Shown here piece by piece: positions 1-8,615 of a stretch of 33,404 bases of DNA. The stretch is from Piscinibacter defluvii. Its GTDB lineage: Bacteria > Pseudomonadota > Gammaproteobacteria > Burkholderiales > Burkholderiaceae_C. The translations under genes were made by a program, and so were the position numbers. The notes beneath the pieces are model-generated. The model had not been told where the DNA came from. It ran no database searches and worked only from the letters and a program-made list of their open reading frames with translations. The stretch lies in the NCBI RefSeq assembly GCF_004011805.1, contig NZ_RCHJ01000036.1:1-33404 (forward strand), written 5' to 3'. How positions within the stretch are numbered: the first letter of the stretch is position 1; each line of letters opens with the position of its first letter.

Positions 1-337
1 GAAGGACATACGGGAAGGCGAGCGCGATCAGCACCAGCGCGCCGACGATCCAGAAGACGGCTTTGTAGGTGGACCGCACCTGCGCAATCGCGCAGACCTC
101 GCCCGGCCCGCAGGCCTGTGCCGGCCGATAGATTTGTCGCCAGGCGAAGAACATGGCGAGGAGTGCGGCACCGATGAAGATCGGGCGATAGGGCTCCAGC
201 GCGGTGAGGTTGCCGATCCAGGCGCCGCTGAAGCCCAGTGCCACCAGCGCCAGGGGCCCGAGGCAGCATGTCGATGCGAGGATGGCGGCCAGTCCTCCCG
301 CGAAGAGGGCTCCGCGCCCGGTCGGTGTTTCCGTCAT
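1..337 (-). CDS. merT: MerT mercuric ion transport protein (3' end cut by window edge)
   Basis: Inner-membrane protein that takes Hg(II) from periplasmic MerP and passes it to cytoplasmic mercuric reductase. About 112 codons are visible; MerT is usually about 116 residues, so only the last few are missing. The diagnostic vicinal pair Cys24-Cys25 lies in the first hydrophobic helix, and Cys76/Cys82 lie in the loop before the last helix, exactly the spacing of well-known MerT proteins. The start ATG at 335-337 is used because it aligns with the family; an in-frame ATG two codons upstream (341-343) is possible. The gene is divergent from merR, with the mer operator between them. The rest of the mer operon would lie outside the window to the left. 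Confidence 0.95.
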   Translation of the reverse strand, partial: MTETPTGRGALFAGGLAAILASTCCLGPLALVALGFSGAWIGNLTALEPYRPIFIGAALLAMFFAWRQIYRPAQACGPGEVCAIAQVRSTYKAVFWIVGALVLIALAFPYVL

Positions 338-372
338 GCGCATTCCTTGGCGAGTCTGAACACGATGGCGTA

Positions 373-403
373 AGCTTATTTCCGTACTCATGTACGGAGT
401 CAA
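373..403 (-). promoter_or_regulatory. mer operator/promoter (MerR-controlled, 19-bp spacer)
   Basis: Read on the minus strand, a -35 box TTGACT (398-403) and a -10 box TAAGCT (373-378) are separated by 19 bp. The spacer region holds the perfect dyad TCCGTAC-4-GTACGGA at 381-398. This overlong spacer with a central dyad is the hallmark of MerR-family promoters: MerR-Hg underwinds the DNA so that RNA polymerase can use it. It drives merT and also overlaps the merR promoter region, where MerR represses itself. Confidence 0.92.
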
Positions 404-408
404 GCGGC

Positions 409-816
409 ATGGAACGCGATCACAACGGCCTGACGATCGGGGCCGTCGCCAAGGCGGCCGGGGTCAACGTGGAGACGGTGCGCTTCTATCAGCGCCGGGC
501 TCTGCTTGCCGAGCCGGACAAGCCCTACGGCGGCATTCGGCGCTATGAGGCCGAGGACGTCGCCCGCGTGAAGTTCGTGAAGGCCGCACAGCGCTTGGGC
601 TTCAGCCTCGACGAAGTGGCAGGCCTGCTGAAGCTGGACGACGGCACGCATTGCGATGAAGCGCGCCAACTTGCCGAGATCAAGCTGGTGGACGTGCGCA
701 AGAAGCTAAAGAACCTGCGGCGCATCGAGTCGGTATTGGCCTCCCTCGTGCGCGACTGCTGCATGAGCCGTGGCAAGGTGTCGTGTCCATTGATCGACAC
801 CCTGCAGAAGCAATGA
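409..816 (+). CDS. merR: MerR mercury-responsive transcriptional regulator
   Basis: 135-aa MerR-family regulator controlling the divergent mer operon. An N-terminal winged helix-turn-helix (residues 8-35, with the typical [11 protein letters not shown] recognition segment) is followed by the long dimerisation helix. The Hg(II)-binding cysteines Cys82, Cys117 and Cys126 fall at the canonical numbering, with an extra Cys118 beside the second. The start ATG at 409 is chosen because it gives the canonical length and cysteine numbering; the reading frame stays open upstream but that part overlaps the operator and merT. The gene ends only about 45 bases before the point where the sbcC-like gene is interrupted. 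Confidence 0.96.
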   Translation: MERDHNGLTIGAVAKAAGVNVETVRFYQRRALLAEPDKPYGGIRRYEAEDVARVKFVKAAQRLGFSLDEVAGLLKLDDGTHCDEARQLAEIKLVDVRKKLKNLRRIESVLASLVRDCCMSRGKVSCPLIDTLQKQ

Positions 817-838
817 GTGGCTCAGTGATTTGGTCCCT

Positions 839-860
839 TGTTGACACCGCGAATTCAACA
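839..860. other. Candidate outer end of the inserted mer-carrying segment
   Basis: This 22-base stretch has ends TGTTGA and TCAACA that are inverted copies of each other, and it sits exactly where the sbcC-like reading frame loses family resemblance. A terminal TG...CA is typical of many transposon ends. No Tn21/Tn501-type 38-bp repeat is visible in the 48 bp after merR. The boundary is an inference from the break in the gene; the transposon family is not recognised. Confidence 0.3.
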
Positions 861-1076
861 TAAGGGGTGCAGGTTGTCCATGACCGTGGTCTTCCCGCGC
901 CCGTTGCTGCCCGCAATGGCCACCAGTTGCGCGTCACCGACCAGCGCCTCCAGGTCGAGCGTGATCGTGTCACGACCGAGACCGCTGCGGATCCCCTTGA
1001 AACCAGTGAGCGTCAGCGACAGCGGTTGGTAGCCGTCGCGGGACACCTCGTCCGCTTGCTTCACTTGATCGTCCAT
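855..1076 (-). pseudogene. SbcC-like AAA/SMC ATPase, N-terminal fragment
   Basis: Only about 70 residues remain of an SbcC/Rad50-like ATPase, which normally has roughly 800-1200 residues. The fragment has the family start (a short beta-strand region followed by a GFKGIRSG-type segment) and a complete Walker A, GSNGRGKTT, followed by MDNLHP. After this the frame runs into foreign DNA and stops at 855-857. The preferred start is the ATG at 1074-1076, which has GGAGC 8-10 bases upstream; an in-frame ATG at 1101-1103 lacks a clear ribosome-binding site. It follows the SbcD-like gene in the same orientation, the usual sbcD-sbcC order. The mer segment appears to have removed the rest, so this copy cannot make a working SbcCD complex. 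Confidence 0.82.
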
Positions 1077-1159
1077 CTTCTTGCTCCATGCACGGCCGCC
1101 CATCGACCCGCTTCGTACGAGTCTCCCGCCGCCTTCACTTCCTTCAAGACCAGTCCGCT

Positions 1160-2491
1160 TCAGAACAGCTCCATCGCCTCGGCTTCGCGCAGGGCCTCCG
1201 CCACACGCCCGTCCCCGGACGGCTGCGGCAGCGGCGCCGTCTCGTCGGGGACCGGGTGGGTAGTCGGCCCGGCTTCCTCGTCGCCGGCCAGGATCGCATT
1301 CGCGATCTGGGCGGGCTCGCGGTGGGCCAGGGCCTCGAGGCGCTCGATGAGCGGACCGTCCATGCTGCCGGTGGCGCGTGCCCAGACCCTCACCTTCTCC
1401 TGCAGCGACGACGCGCGCGAGATCCCTGCCGCCCTGCTGCGCACGACGGGAACGACCCGCCCTTCGAGCTGGACGTCGGCGGCGTCGCCCAGGGCCCGCT
1501 TGATGGCCTCGCGGTCCACGCTGCCTCGTTCCTCTTCACCCACCTGCCACCGCACCCGGACGTAGGCGCCGGACACGTTCACTTCACGAACCGCCGCGGC
1601 GATCTGCTCGGCATCCGGCACACCCTCGAACACCAGGTCCACGGTGCGCCGCGCCGGCGTCTCGACCAACTGGAATCGAGCCGCCGCCGCCTCGACCTCC
1701 CACAGCAGAAAGCCCTTGGCATCGAGCTCGCCGTGATGGAAGCGACCGATGGAGCCGGCGTAGGCCAGCACGCGCCCGTCGTCCTCCCAGCTCTGGTGCT
1801 TGTGGATGTGGCCCAGCATGAAGGCCTGGGCCGCGGCGGAGAACAGGCTCGTGGTCGTGAACTCGTGGTCGAAGCCCGCCATCGGCACGCCGTGCTCCGT
1901 GACGCAGCCGGTGATCGTGCCGTGCGCCACGCCGATGGTGGGCACCTGCGCGGCACGCGCCGCGGCGTTGATCGCCGCGTAGCCAGCCAGCAGGGCGGCC
2001 AGCTCGTGCCCCACCGCTTCGGCCGCCTCGGTCGCACCCACCGTCGCAGCCACGGTGGCCTTGTTCACCGTCGGAACGCAGGTGAAGACCGCGCGCGCGC
2101 CGGGCGGGACCACGTCGAAGCGCCAGCCCTGCGAGGCCTGCCAGCCGCCGTCCTTGGTGAGCGCGACCTGGCCGAGGCGATCGGCCACGTGCACCGGGTG
2201 CCGGCTGGCCAGCAGCGGGAAGATCGCCAGCGTGCCCGGGGGCTCGTGAGAGAACGTCCCCTGCAGCATGAGCACCGGGCAGTGGTCGGCGAGGCGGCGC
2301 ACCTCGCGCGCCAGCCGCTCCACCGCCGGGCTGTGCACGTCCAGCGCGTGGTCCGTCGAGTCGCCCGAGATGACCGCGACGTCCACGCCGCGTTCGATCG
2401 CCTGGTCCACGGCGAAGCCGAAGCACCGGCTCGCCTCCTCGAGGTTCTTGTCGCTGAAGTGCAGGTCTGAGAACTGCGCCACCTTGATCAT
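1160..2491 (-). CDS. SbcD/Mre11-like metallophosphoesterase (nuclease subunit)
   Basis: 443-aa calcineurin-fold phosphoesterase. SbcD pairs with SbcC to open hairpins and trim DNA ends. Metal-binding motifs visible are FSDLHF (D9, H11), GDSTDH (D44), VAHG (H190) and GHIHKHQ (H228, H230). The usual GNH[D/E] motif is replaced by GTFSHE (residues 78-83): the His is kept but the Asn position is changed, so the catalytic details may differ from classical SbcD. The C-terminus (about 380-443) is Pro/Ala/Glu-rich with no recognised domain. The start overlaps the stop of the 93-aa gene upstream (ATGA), so the two are translationally coupled. The broken SbcC-like gene follows. Confidence 0.85.
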   Translation of the reverse strand: MIKVAQFSDLHFSDKNLEEASRCFGFAVDQAIERGVDVAVISGDSTDHALDVHSPAVERLAREVRRLADHCPVLMLQGTFSHEPPGTLAIFPLLASRHPVHVADRLGQVALTKDGGWQASQGWRFDVVPPGARAVFTCVPTVNKATVAATVGATEAAEAVGHELAALLAGYAAINAAARAAQVPTIGVAHGTITGCVTEHGVPMAGFDHEFTTTSLFSAAAQAFMLGHIHKHQSWEDDGRVLAYAGSIGRFHHGELDAKGFLLWEVEAAAARFQLVETPARRTVDLVFEGVPDAEQIAAAVREVNVSGAYVRVRWQVGEEERGSVDREAIKRALGDAADVQLEGRVVPVVRSRAAGISRASSLQEKVRVWARATGSMDGPLIERLEALAHREPAQIANAILAGDEEAGPTTHPVPDETAPLPQPSGDGRVAEALREAEAMELF

Positions 2492-2769
2492 CGTTCGTCC
2501 CTTTCGATCTGAAGCTGCAGGCGCTCCAGCGCATGCATGGCCTTGTGGGTTGCCCCTTCGGAGAGGATCCCGCTGCCGCGCAGCGCATCAAGCTCTTCGC
2601 GAAAGCGCCGGACCTCCCCGCCCTGTCCGACGCCTTCGTCGCTGGCGCAATCGGCGAGGTACCACGCCGCTATCGCGAAGGCGCTCTTCGGGATCGCGTC
2701 GAAGGCCGCACCCCACAGGGCGCGGGCCTGCTGGTCATCCTCGCTGCGCCGGGCCGCGCGGCCCGGCAT
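2488..2769 (-). CDS. Small helical protein of unknown function in the helicase/nuclease operon
   Basis: 93-aa protein, not recognised. It is charged, mostly helical in character, has one Cys (in WYLADCASDEG) and an Arg/Glu-rich C-terminus. It starts in a TGATG overlap with the stop of the Cys-rich 483-aa gene and ends in an ATGA overlap with the SbcD-like gene, so it is locked into the operon and probably made in fixed proportion with its neighbours. A role as an accessory subunit of the nuclease is an inference from position only. Confidence 0.7.
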   Translation of the reverse strand: MPGRAARRSEDDQQARALWGAAFDAIPKSAFAIAAWYLADCASDEGVGQGGEVRRFREELDALRGSGILSEGATHKAMHALERLQLQIERDER

Positions 2770-4220
2770 CAGGCCCAGACCTCGAGCTCGCCCTTCACCT
2801 TCTCGGCGAAGCCGGCCGCGTCGTCCTGGAACGGCGTGATGTCCTCCAGCGCCCGCTTGCGGCCGCCGGCGGCCTTCTTCCAGCCCTGGCCCCAGCGCTT
2901 GGCCGCGTAGCGCTCGTAGGTCGCCTCGTCCACGCCCATCGCCGCCGCCGCGTCGAAGAGCCAGGCCACCTCGCGGTCCTCGACGCTGCCGGCCGCGGAC
3001 TGCGCCGCACCCTGGCTCGCCGACTCGCGGCGCGTCGCTTCGGCCTGCCGCGGCGCCGAGCCCGGAGCCGCCGGCCTGGGCGCCGCGCGCTCGCTCGACG
3101 CCGCGGGCCGTTCCTTCGACGGAGCCGACGCCGGCGCCGGCGCAGCGCTGGGCATTTCGATCACGCCGTCTTCATCGGCCGCCGCCGAGGTGGCCTGGGC
3201 CGGACCTTGCAGCACGGTCACCGCCTCCGCGGCGCGCACGTCCAGCGCGTCCAGGCCGTCGTCGTTGCGCAGCAGCGCGGTCGGATCGACCGGCGCCTCG
3301 AGCTCGATCAGCCACTGGGCGACGCGGCTGGGCTTGCCCTCCTCGTCGATCCGCGAGACCTCGACCAGCCGCTTGCTGATGTAGAAGGGCGTGCGCTGGC
3401 CATCCAGGAAGCCCGAGATGCGGCCGCCGCGCATGAAGCCGATGGTCTGGAACTTCTCGATCGCCGCCTGCATGGCGTAGAAGCTGTTGGTCGGCAGCTC
3501 GAACGCGCTGATCGACCGGACGCCCGGGATGAAGAAGATGAAGCGGCCGGAGAGGTTGCACTTCTTGCCCTGGTACTCTGCGCACTTCTCCGGGTCGCAC
3601 AGGCCGTTGTTCTCGGCGCGCAGCGTGGTCTTGCGGCCGCCGAAGATGCGCACCACGCGCCGGCCCTCGCCCGCCGCGGGCACCTGCTCGTAGGTCTTGC
3701 AGTAGCGGGTCTGCCCGTCCTCCGAGTACTCCGACCAGAAGCGCCGCTCGCTCGAGGTCCAGGTCACCAGCTCGTGCGGCATCACGTTCTGCCAGGCGTC
3801 CGCGGGGAACACCACCGGGAATCGGTACAGCCGCACGACGCCGTCGCCGCGGTCCTCGCCGTACAGGTCCATGATCTGGCGCGCGAGCTCCGGGTTCGGG
3901 AAGTCTTCGCCGCGCACCGTGAAGTACGGGACGTTCTTCGGCGTCAGCGGATTCTTCATGTCGGGCAGCGCCATCGCGATCTCGCGCTCGATGCCCTCGA
4001 AGCCCTTGCCGGCGGCGACGCCGGCGTCGTAGATCTCACGCGCACGGGCCGACTCGGCGGCGCGCTTGGTCAGGACCTTGATGCCGGCGCGGATCCGGCC
4101 GCCCACGGGGATGCGCTGAGCCGCGCGCCCCAGCAGGGTCGGGATCGCGACCGCGCCGCCCTGAGCGGGCACCAGGCCGAAGCCCTGCCCGTTCGTGTTG
4201 CTCTGTGCCACTGCGACCAT
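2769..4220 (-). CDS. Cys-rich protein, possibly recombination-directionality-factor-like
   Basis: 483-aa soluble protein. The N-terminal half (1-300) is well ordered, with an IPTLLGR...IPVGGRIRAGIKVL segment near 26-50 and four cysteines, C174, C208, C213 and C221 (CDPEKC then KKC), that could form a zinc site. Residues about 345-410 are an Ala/Pro/Ser linker. The C-terminal 70 residues are charged and helical. Proteins of this type on Burkholderiales plasmids and integrative elements are often labelled hydrolase or metal-binding protein. The IRxGxK plus Cys pattern also resembles the Gp3-like recombination-directionality-factor family; this is from memory and unproven. A strong AAAGGAG precedes the ATG. 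It lies between the DinG-like gene and the 93-aa gene. Confidence 0.7.
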   Translation of the reverse strand: MVAVAQSNTNGQGFGLVPAQGGAVAIPTLLGRAAQRIPVGGRIRAGIKVLTKRAAESARAREIYDAGVAAGKGFEGIEREIAMALPDMKNPLTPKNVPYFTVRGEDFPNPELARQIMDLYGEDRGDGVVRLYRFPVVFPADAWQNVMPHELVTWTSSERRFWSEYSEDGQTRYCKTYEQVPAAGEGRRVVRIFGGRKTTLRAENNGLCDPEKCAEYQGKKCNLSGRFIFFIPGVRSISAFELPTNSFYAMQAAIEKFQTIGFMRGGRISGFLDGQRTPFYISKRLVEVSRIDEEGKPSRVAQWLIELEAPVDPTALLRNDDGLDALDVRAAEAVTVLQGPAQATSAAADEDGVIEMPSAAPAPASAPSKERPAASSERAAPRPAAPGSAPRQAEATRRESASQGAAQSAAGSVEDREVAWLFDAAAAMGVDEATYERYAAKRWGQGWKKAAGGRKRALEDITPFQDDAAGFAEKVKGELEVWA

Positions 4221-4258
4221 GGGTCACTCCTTTGCTGCACGTTGATGAAGGTGGAAAT

Positions 4259-6418
4259 TCATGGTCCCACCCGGTTGTCGTTCTTCAACCCCTGCGGGCA
4301 GTGCGGCGCGCCCGCCCGGCCGCGTTCGATCACGACCTCGAAGTCCGGCATGCCGCGCATCAGGAGCCCGCCCCAGCGCTTCGTCACGATCCGCCTGTCG
4401 AGGATCGTCACGCGGCCGCGGTCATTGACCGTGCGCAGCAGCCTGCCGAGCCCCTGCTTCAGCCGCACGGCGGCCTCCGGCACCGTGATCTCGATGAACG
4501 GCGAGCCGCCACGCGACTCGACCCATTCGCGTCGCGCCTCCTCGAGCGGCGAGTCCGGCACCGAGAACGGCAGCTTCGCGATGACGACGTGCGTGCAGTA
4601 CTCGCCCGGAAGGTCGACGCCCTCGGCGAAGGTGCTGAGCCCGAAGATCACGGATCGGTCGCCGCGGTCGACGGCGGCGCGGTGCCGCGCCAGCATCTCG
4701 CCCTTGGGCATTGACCCCTGCACCAGCGTGATCCGCCTGAGGTCCTCGGGCATCTGGGCGTAGACCTCGCGCATCTGCTTGGCCGACGTGAAGAGCACCA
4801 GCGTGCCCAGCGTCTCCACCAGCTCCGGCAGCCTGGCGGTCACTTCATCGGTGTGCTCCTGCGCGGACGTCGGCTCCGCGCGCATCGCGGGCACCACCAG
4901 GCGCGCGTTGTTGCGGTAGTCGAACGGCGACTCCACCTGCAGGAAGGCCGGTTTCTCGAAGAAGCCGAGCCCCGACTGGCGCAGGAACAGGTCGAAGGTG
5001 CCGCAGGACGTCAGCGTCGCCGACATCACCACGGCGCCGCTGGCCCGGTTCCACAGCAGCTTGCGCAGCTTGTCGCTGCCGCTGATCGGCGAGGCGCACA
5101 CCATGTAATCGCCCGGGCGCCCACCTTCGTCGTGCCGTTCGATCCATCGCGCGATCGGCGGCGCGTTCTCCGGCTGCTCGGCAAGCATGAGCTGCCACGT
5201 GTCGACCAAGTTGTCCAGGCGCACCACGTAGAAGCCCAGCACCGACAGGATCTGCGTGGAGAGCGCGCCCACGCTGGGCGCCTGCTCGAGCACGTGCTCG
5301 CGCAGTGCCGCAAAGGTCTTCTGAAGATCCTCCCCGGCGCCGAAGATCTGCTCCCCTGCTGACTGGCACCACGCTGGCAACGGCCCGGACTTGAAGCGCC
5401 GGGCGCGCTTCTCGTCGAAGCCGTTGGTGCTGTGGATGCGATGGTGCAGCTCACGCAGCGCGCCTTCGATGCGTCGCGCGCTGGTCAGGCTGTCGCGGAT
5501 CAGCTGCTCATCGAGCCGAAGACCCAGAACGGCGTCCCGCACCGCATTGCACGCGCCCTCCAGCCACTCCACGGCGCCACGAATCGCGTGCTTGGCCGAG
5601 AAGTGCTCGACCGCCTTGGCTGCCAGGCTGTGCGCCTCGTCGAAGACGTAGATGGTCTCCTGCGCCGCGGGCAGCACGCTCGAGCCCTCCATGTCGATCG
5701 CGGAGAGCACCAGGTCGTGGTTGGCGATCACGAGATCCGCGTCCTTGACGCGCTGGCGGGCCGCCTGGAACGGGCAGCGGCCGAACTCAGGGCACTTGGT
5801 GCCGGCGCAGCCCTGACGATCCGTCGTCACGCGCTCCCAGAGATCGTCTGCCACCGGCAGCGCAAGCTCGTCGCGGTCGCCGTTCCAGCGGCCCGCGTCG
5901 AAGGCCGTGGCCAGCTCACGCATCACCGCCACGCGGCGCACACCGTCCTCGCCCGCCGGCGCGGCGCCGCCCTCGGCAAGGTCGAGGCCCTGTTGGCCCG
6001 CCAGCTTCGCTTCGGTCTGCAGCTTCAGGGTGCAGGCGTAGCGGCGCCGCCCCTTGGCAACCGCGAACGTGAACGGCATCGGCAACAGGCGCTGCAGGCT
6101 GGGGGCGTCCTTCTCCGCGTACTGGTGCTGGAGGGCGACGGTCGAGCTGCTGACCACGAGCCGCTTCTGTCGGCTCTTGGCCATCACCAGCGCCGGCACC
6201 AGCGCGCCGAACGACTTGCCCGTACCCGTGCCTGCCTCGACGATCGCGATGTGGTCGCCGTTGCCCGCCTGCTCGTCTTCTGCGCGGCAGCGGCCGAGCG
6301 CGTTTGTGACGGTCGCGATCATCTCCATCTGCGGGCGCCGCGACCTGAAGCCGGGAATGCCCGCGCGCAGCGCGTCGACGCACTGGCGGATCAGCTGCTT
6401 CTCTTCGTCGCGAACCAT
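4259..6418 (-). CDS. DinG/XPD-like Fe-S superfamily 2 DNA helicase
   Basis: 719-aa ATP-dependent 5'-3' DNA helicase of the XPD/DinG family. Walker A is AGTGTGKS (62-69) and the DEAH box is at 260-263. Four cysteines (C129, C204, C209, C215, the last three in the CAGTKCPEFGRC loop) match the Fe-S cluster domain of the family. The C-terminal motif QGLGRLLRT is motif VI. These enzymes unwind forks, D-loops and R-loops. The gene starts 16 bases after the XPB-like helicase stop, without a strong ribosome-binding site, so coupling is likely. The next gene is 38 bases downstream with its own strong site. The family call is firm; assignment to DinG itself rather than an element-specific paralogue is not. 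Confidence 0.88.
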   Translation of the reverse strand: MVRDEEKQLIRQCVDALRAGIPGFRSRRPQMEMIATVTNALGRCRAEDEQAGNGDHIAIVEAGTGTGKSFGALVPALVMAKSRQKRLVVSSSTVALQHQYAEKDAPSLQRLLPMPFTFAVAKGRRRYACTLKLQTEAKLAGQQGLDLAEGGAAPAGEDGVRRVAVMRELATAFDAGRWNGDRDELALPVADDLWERVTTDRQGCAGTKCPEFGRCPFQAARQRVKDADLVIANHDLVLSAIDMEGSSVLPAAQETIYVFDEAHSLAAKAVEHFSAKHAIRGAVEWLEGACNAVRDAVLGLRLDEQLIRDSLTSARRIEGALRELHHRIHSTNGFDEKRARRFKSGPLPAWCQSAGEQIFGAGEDLQKTFAALREHVLEQAPSVGALSTQILSVLGFYVVRLDNLVDTWQLMLAEQPENAPPIARWIERHDEGGRPGDYMVCASPISGSDKLRKLLWNRASGAVVMSATLTSCGTFDLFLRQSGLGFFEKPAFLQVESPFDYRNNARLVVPAMRAEPTSAQEHTDEVTARLPELVETLGTLVLFTSAKQMREVYAQMPEDLRRITLVQGSMPKGEMLARHRAAVDRGDRSVIFGLSTFAEGVDLPGEYCTHVVIAKLPFSVPDSPLEEARREWVESRGGSPFIEITVPEAAVRLKQGLGRLLRTVNDRGRVTILDRRIVTKRWGGLLMRGMPDFEVVIERGRAGAPHCPQGLKNDNRVGP

Positions 6419-6434
6419 GCAGTCAGGCTACGTG

Positions 6435-8615
6435 TCAGGCCGCTTCGCTCAAGGGCTGTTGCCCGAAGATGCCCAGCGGCCCGAGCAACGGGTCGGCCGC
6501 GCCGCGCACCTTCGCCCGCAAGGTCGGCGTGAGCAGCGTGTGCACCGACGCCTTCTCCCGCGGCACGACGACCTCTTCGATCGGAAAGCCCTTGGCGGCG
6601 ATCGCCTCGATCCGCTTGCCGAACCGCTCGTAGCGCTCTTGCGGCGTCATCAAAATGGCGTGGAACCGCCCCCGATCCGAGTGCATCAGCCGGCCCAGGC
6701 GCTGCAGGCTCTGGATCCGCGAGCCGAAGAGACCCGAGTGGTCGACCGTGACCTCACAGTCGCGCACGCTCAAGCTCGCGTCGCCGACACGCGACAGCAC
6801 CATGCTGCGAGCCGCCCGCACGATCGCCAACTTGTTCTTGGTCGCGCTGTTGATGAACGGGACGCCGTACCGGGTCTCGAGCTCGCGACCGTCGGCGATC
6901 GCCTCGCACAGCACCACGACCTTGCCGTGCTCGCGCAGCAGCGCGCCCACGACCTCGTGCTTGTGCTCGAGGTCCTCGACGATCATGACCTTCACCGGCA
7001 GGCGGCGCACCAGGCCCTGCTCCATCTGGGCTTGCCAGTCGCCGCCGACCAGCGTTCCGGTCAGCTTGCTCACCAGCGCGCCGCGGCCGTCCTCGCGCAG
7101 GTCCGCCGTGGCGGACATCCCAAGCCGGTAGCGGCTGCGCACGAGGGCATGCCGATGCGCCCGGGCCGCCGGCAGCCGGTGCACTTCGTCGAACGCGGCA
7201 ACCACCCAGTCGTCGCTGGCGAGGTTCGCCTGCGTCGCGTAGTTGAAGATCTCCACCACGCACCGGAGCCCGCCGCCCGGCTCGTAGACGCTGATCGTGG
7301 TGTGCACCGGCTTGGGGTGGTGCCGTACCTCGACACGCGGCGCGAACTCGCGGAACTTCTCGATCCACTGCTCTCGCAGCAGTTGGGTGTCCACCAGCAG
7401 CAGATGCCTGCCCGCGATGCGCGTCAGCGCCATCAGGCCCAGCGTGCTCTTGCCGAAGCTCATCGCGTGCGCCGCGGTCATGCAGCCCGTTCGCACGAAC
7501 TCGGCGAAAGCCTCTTCCTGGCTGGCGGTGAGCTCGATGTTCAGGATGTTGTCGAGCAGCGCGTCGTGCCGCACTGGATTCGCCGGCGCGACGGTGAGGC
7601 CGGCCCGGATCAACGCCTCGAAGGCGCGCACCGAGCGCGCACCCTCGCGCTGCCCGTTGAACAGGCTGTGCAGCACGTCGGCGTCGTCGACCTCGCGGCC
7701 CTGCGCGTCCAGAAGTCGCCCGCCATCCCACTTCAAGCCGAGCTTCTCCGCCTGCAGCCCGACCTTTTCGTCCTCCTCGGGGTCGCTCTCGCTGAACAGC
7801 CCCTCTTCCGAGTATCGCGACACCAGGCAACCGCACCGCGGGCACTGCGGCGCGCGATAGATGTCCGTCCAGAATCGCGTGCCGCCCATCGAAGCGCACG
7901 AAGGCAGTTTGAAGCGGTGGAGTCGGTCCGCCATCGCTGCCTTGCCGTGGGTCATGGTGCGCCCCAACGGCGTCGCCTTGAGCTGGTCATGCCACCCGTC
8001 GGACCGACACACGACCCGCTTCCACTTCGGCGGCTCAGGCAGCTTGTCGAGCTCAAGCGCGACCCGCACCTGCTTGGGCGCCGCGCGATAGTCGAAGATC
8101 TCCGGGTGCCGCTGCAGGAACGAATGCAGCGCCTCGATCGACACGTAGTGGATCGCCGGCGCGCCGAGTCGGCGGCTGCGCGCCCGGCTCGTCAACCAGC
8201 CGCGCTCGATGAACTCGTGCCACTGCCGGTGGCCGATCTTCGTCTGAGCCTCGAGGCTCTTGATCGTGAGCTCGTCGCCGGCGTAGCGCCTCACGCCGAT
8301 GCGCTTGCGGCGCAGGTTCACCGCCTCGAACGACCGGCCCAGGATTCGCGCGATCTCGTCGCCCGGCAGCCTGTGCCAGTTCTGGCGCAGGAACTCGTCC
8401 TCGGCCGGATCACCCCAGGGCTTGCGGTCGCCGCGCGGCTTGTACCCGCCACGCCGGGCCGCCCCCATGAGGTTGCGCCGCGTGACCCCTTCGCAGATGG
8501 CCCCCCACTTCGCGACCAGCGCATCCAGCGACGGGGTCGATCCGTCGTACTCGCTCGCGATGCTCTCGCAATCGGCGGGCGAGAAGATCTCTCCGTGGCC
8601 GCGCTTGTTCGCCAT
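6435..8615 (-). CDS. XPB-like superfamily 2 helicase with DNA-binding N-terminus
   Basis: 726-aa protein. Residues 1-110 contain helix-turn-helix/SANT-like segments (DEFLRQNW...IARILGRSFEAVNLRRKRIGV), then a second helical region to about 165. CPRCGC at 258-263 is a half zinc-ribbon. The helicase core follows: Walker A-like AMSFGKST (384-391), DEVH (476-479), GMSATADLREDGRG (499-512, the ERCC3/XPB style of motif III) and QRLGRLMHSDRG as motif VI. XPB-type enzymes melt or translocate on duplex DNA. The start at 8613-8615 is chosen for the AAGGAG 8 bases upstream; an in-frame GTG at 8642 lacks one. The start codon is buried in a 9-bp hairpin. The paired SANT/Myb-like and XPB-like domains suggest targeted loading on specific DNA (inference). 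Confidence 0.82.
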   Translation of the reverse strand: MANKRGHGEIFSPADCESIASEYDGSTPSLDALVAKWGAICEGVTRRNLMGAARRGGYKPRGDRKPWGDPAEDEFLRQNWHRLPGDEIARILGRSFEAVNLRRKRIGVRRYAGDELTIKSLEAQTKIGHRQWHEFIERGWLTSRARSRRLGAPAIHYVSIEALHSFLQRHPEIFDYRAAPKQVRVALELDKLPEPPKWKRVVCRSDGWHDQLKATPLGRTMTHGKAAMADRLHRFKLPSCASMGGTRFWTDIYRAPQCPRCGCLVSRYSEEGLFSESDPEEDEKVGLQAEKLGLKWDGGRLLDAQGREVDDADVLHSLFNGQREGARSVRAFEALIRAGLTVAPANPVRHDALLDNILNIELTASQEEAFAEFVRTGCMTAAHAMSFGKSTLGLMALTRIAGRHLLLVDTQLLREQWIEKFREFAPRVEVRHHPKPVHTTISVYEPGGGLRCVVEIFNYATQANLASDDWVVAAFDEVHRLPAARAHRHALVRSRYRLGMSATADLREDGRGALVSKLTGTLVGGDWQAQMEQGLVRRLPVKVMIVEDLEHKHEVVGALLREHGKVVVLCEAIADGRELETRYGVPFINSATKNKLAIVRAARSMVLSRVGDASLSVRDCEVTVDHSGLFGSRIQSLQRLGRLMHSDRGRFHAILMTPQERYERFGKRIEAIAAKGFPIEEVVVPREKASVHTLLTPTLRAKVRGAADPLLGPLGIFGQQPLSEAA

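Noticed and set aside
2268-4763. 831-codon open frame on the plus strand
   Set aside because: It is antisense to the Cys-rich and DinG-like genes, Arg/Ala-rich with no family resemblance and no ribosome-binding site; long shadows are common at this GC content.
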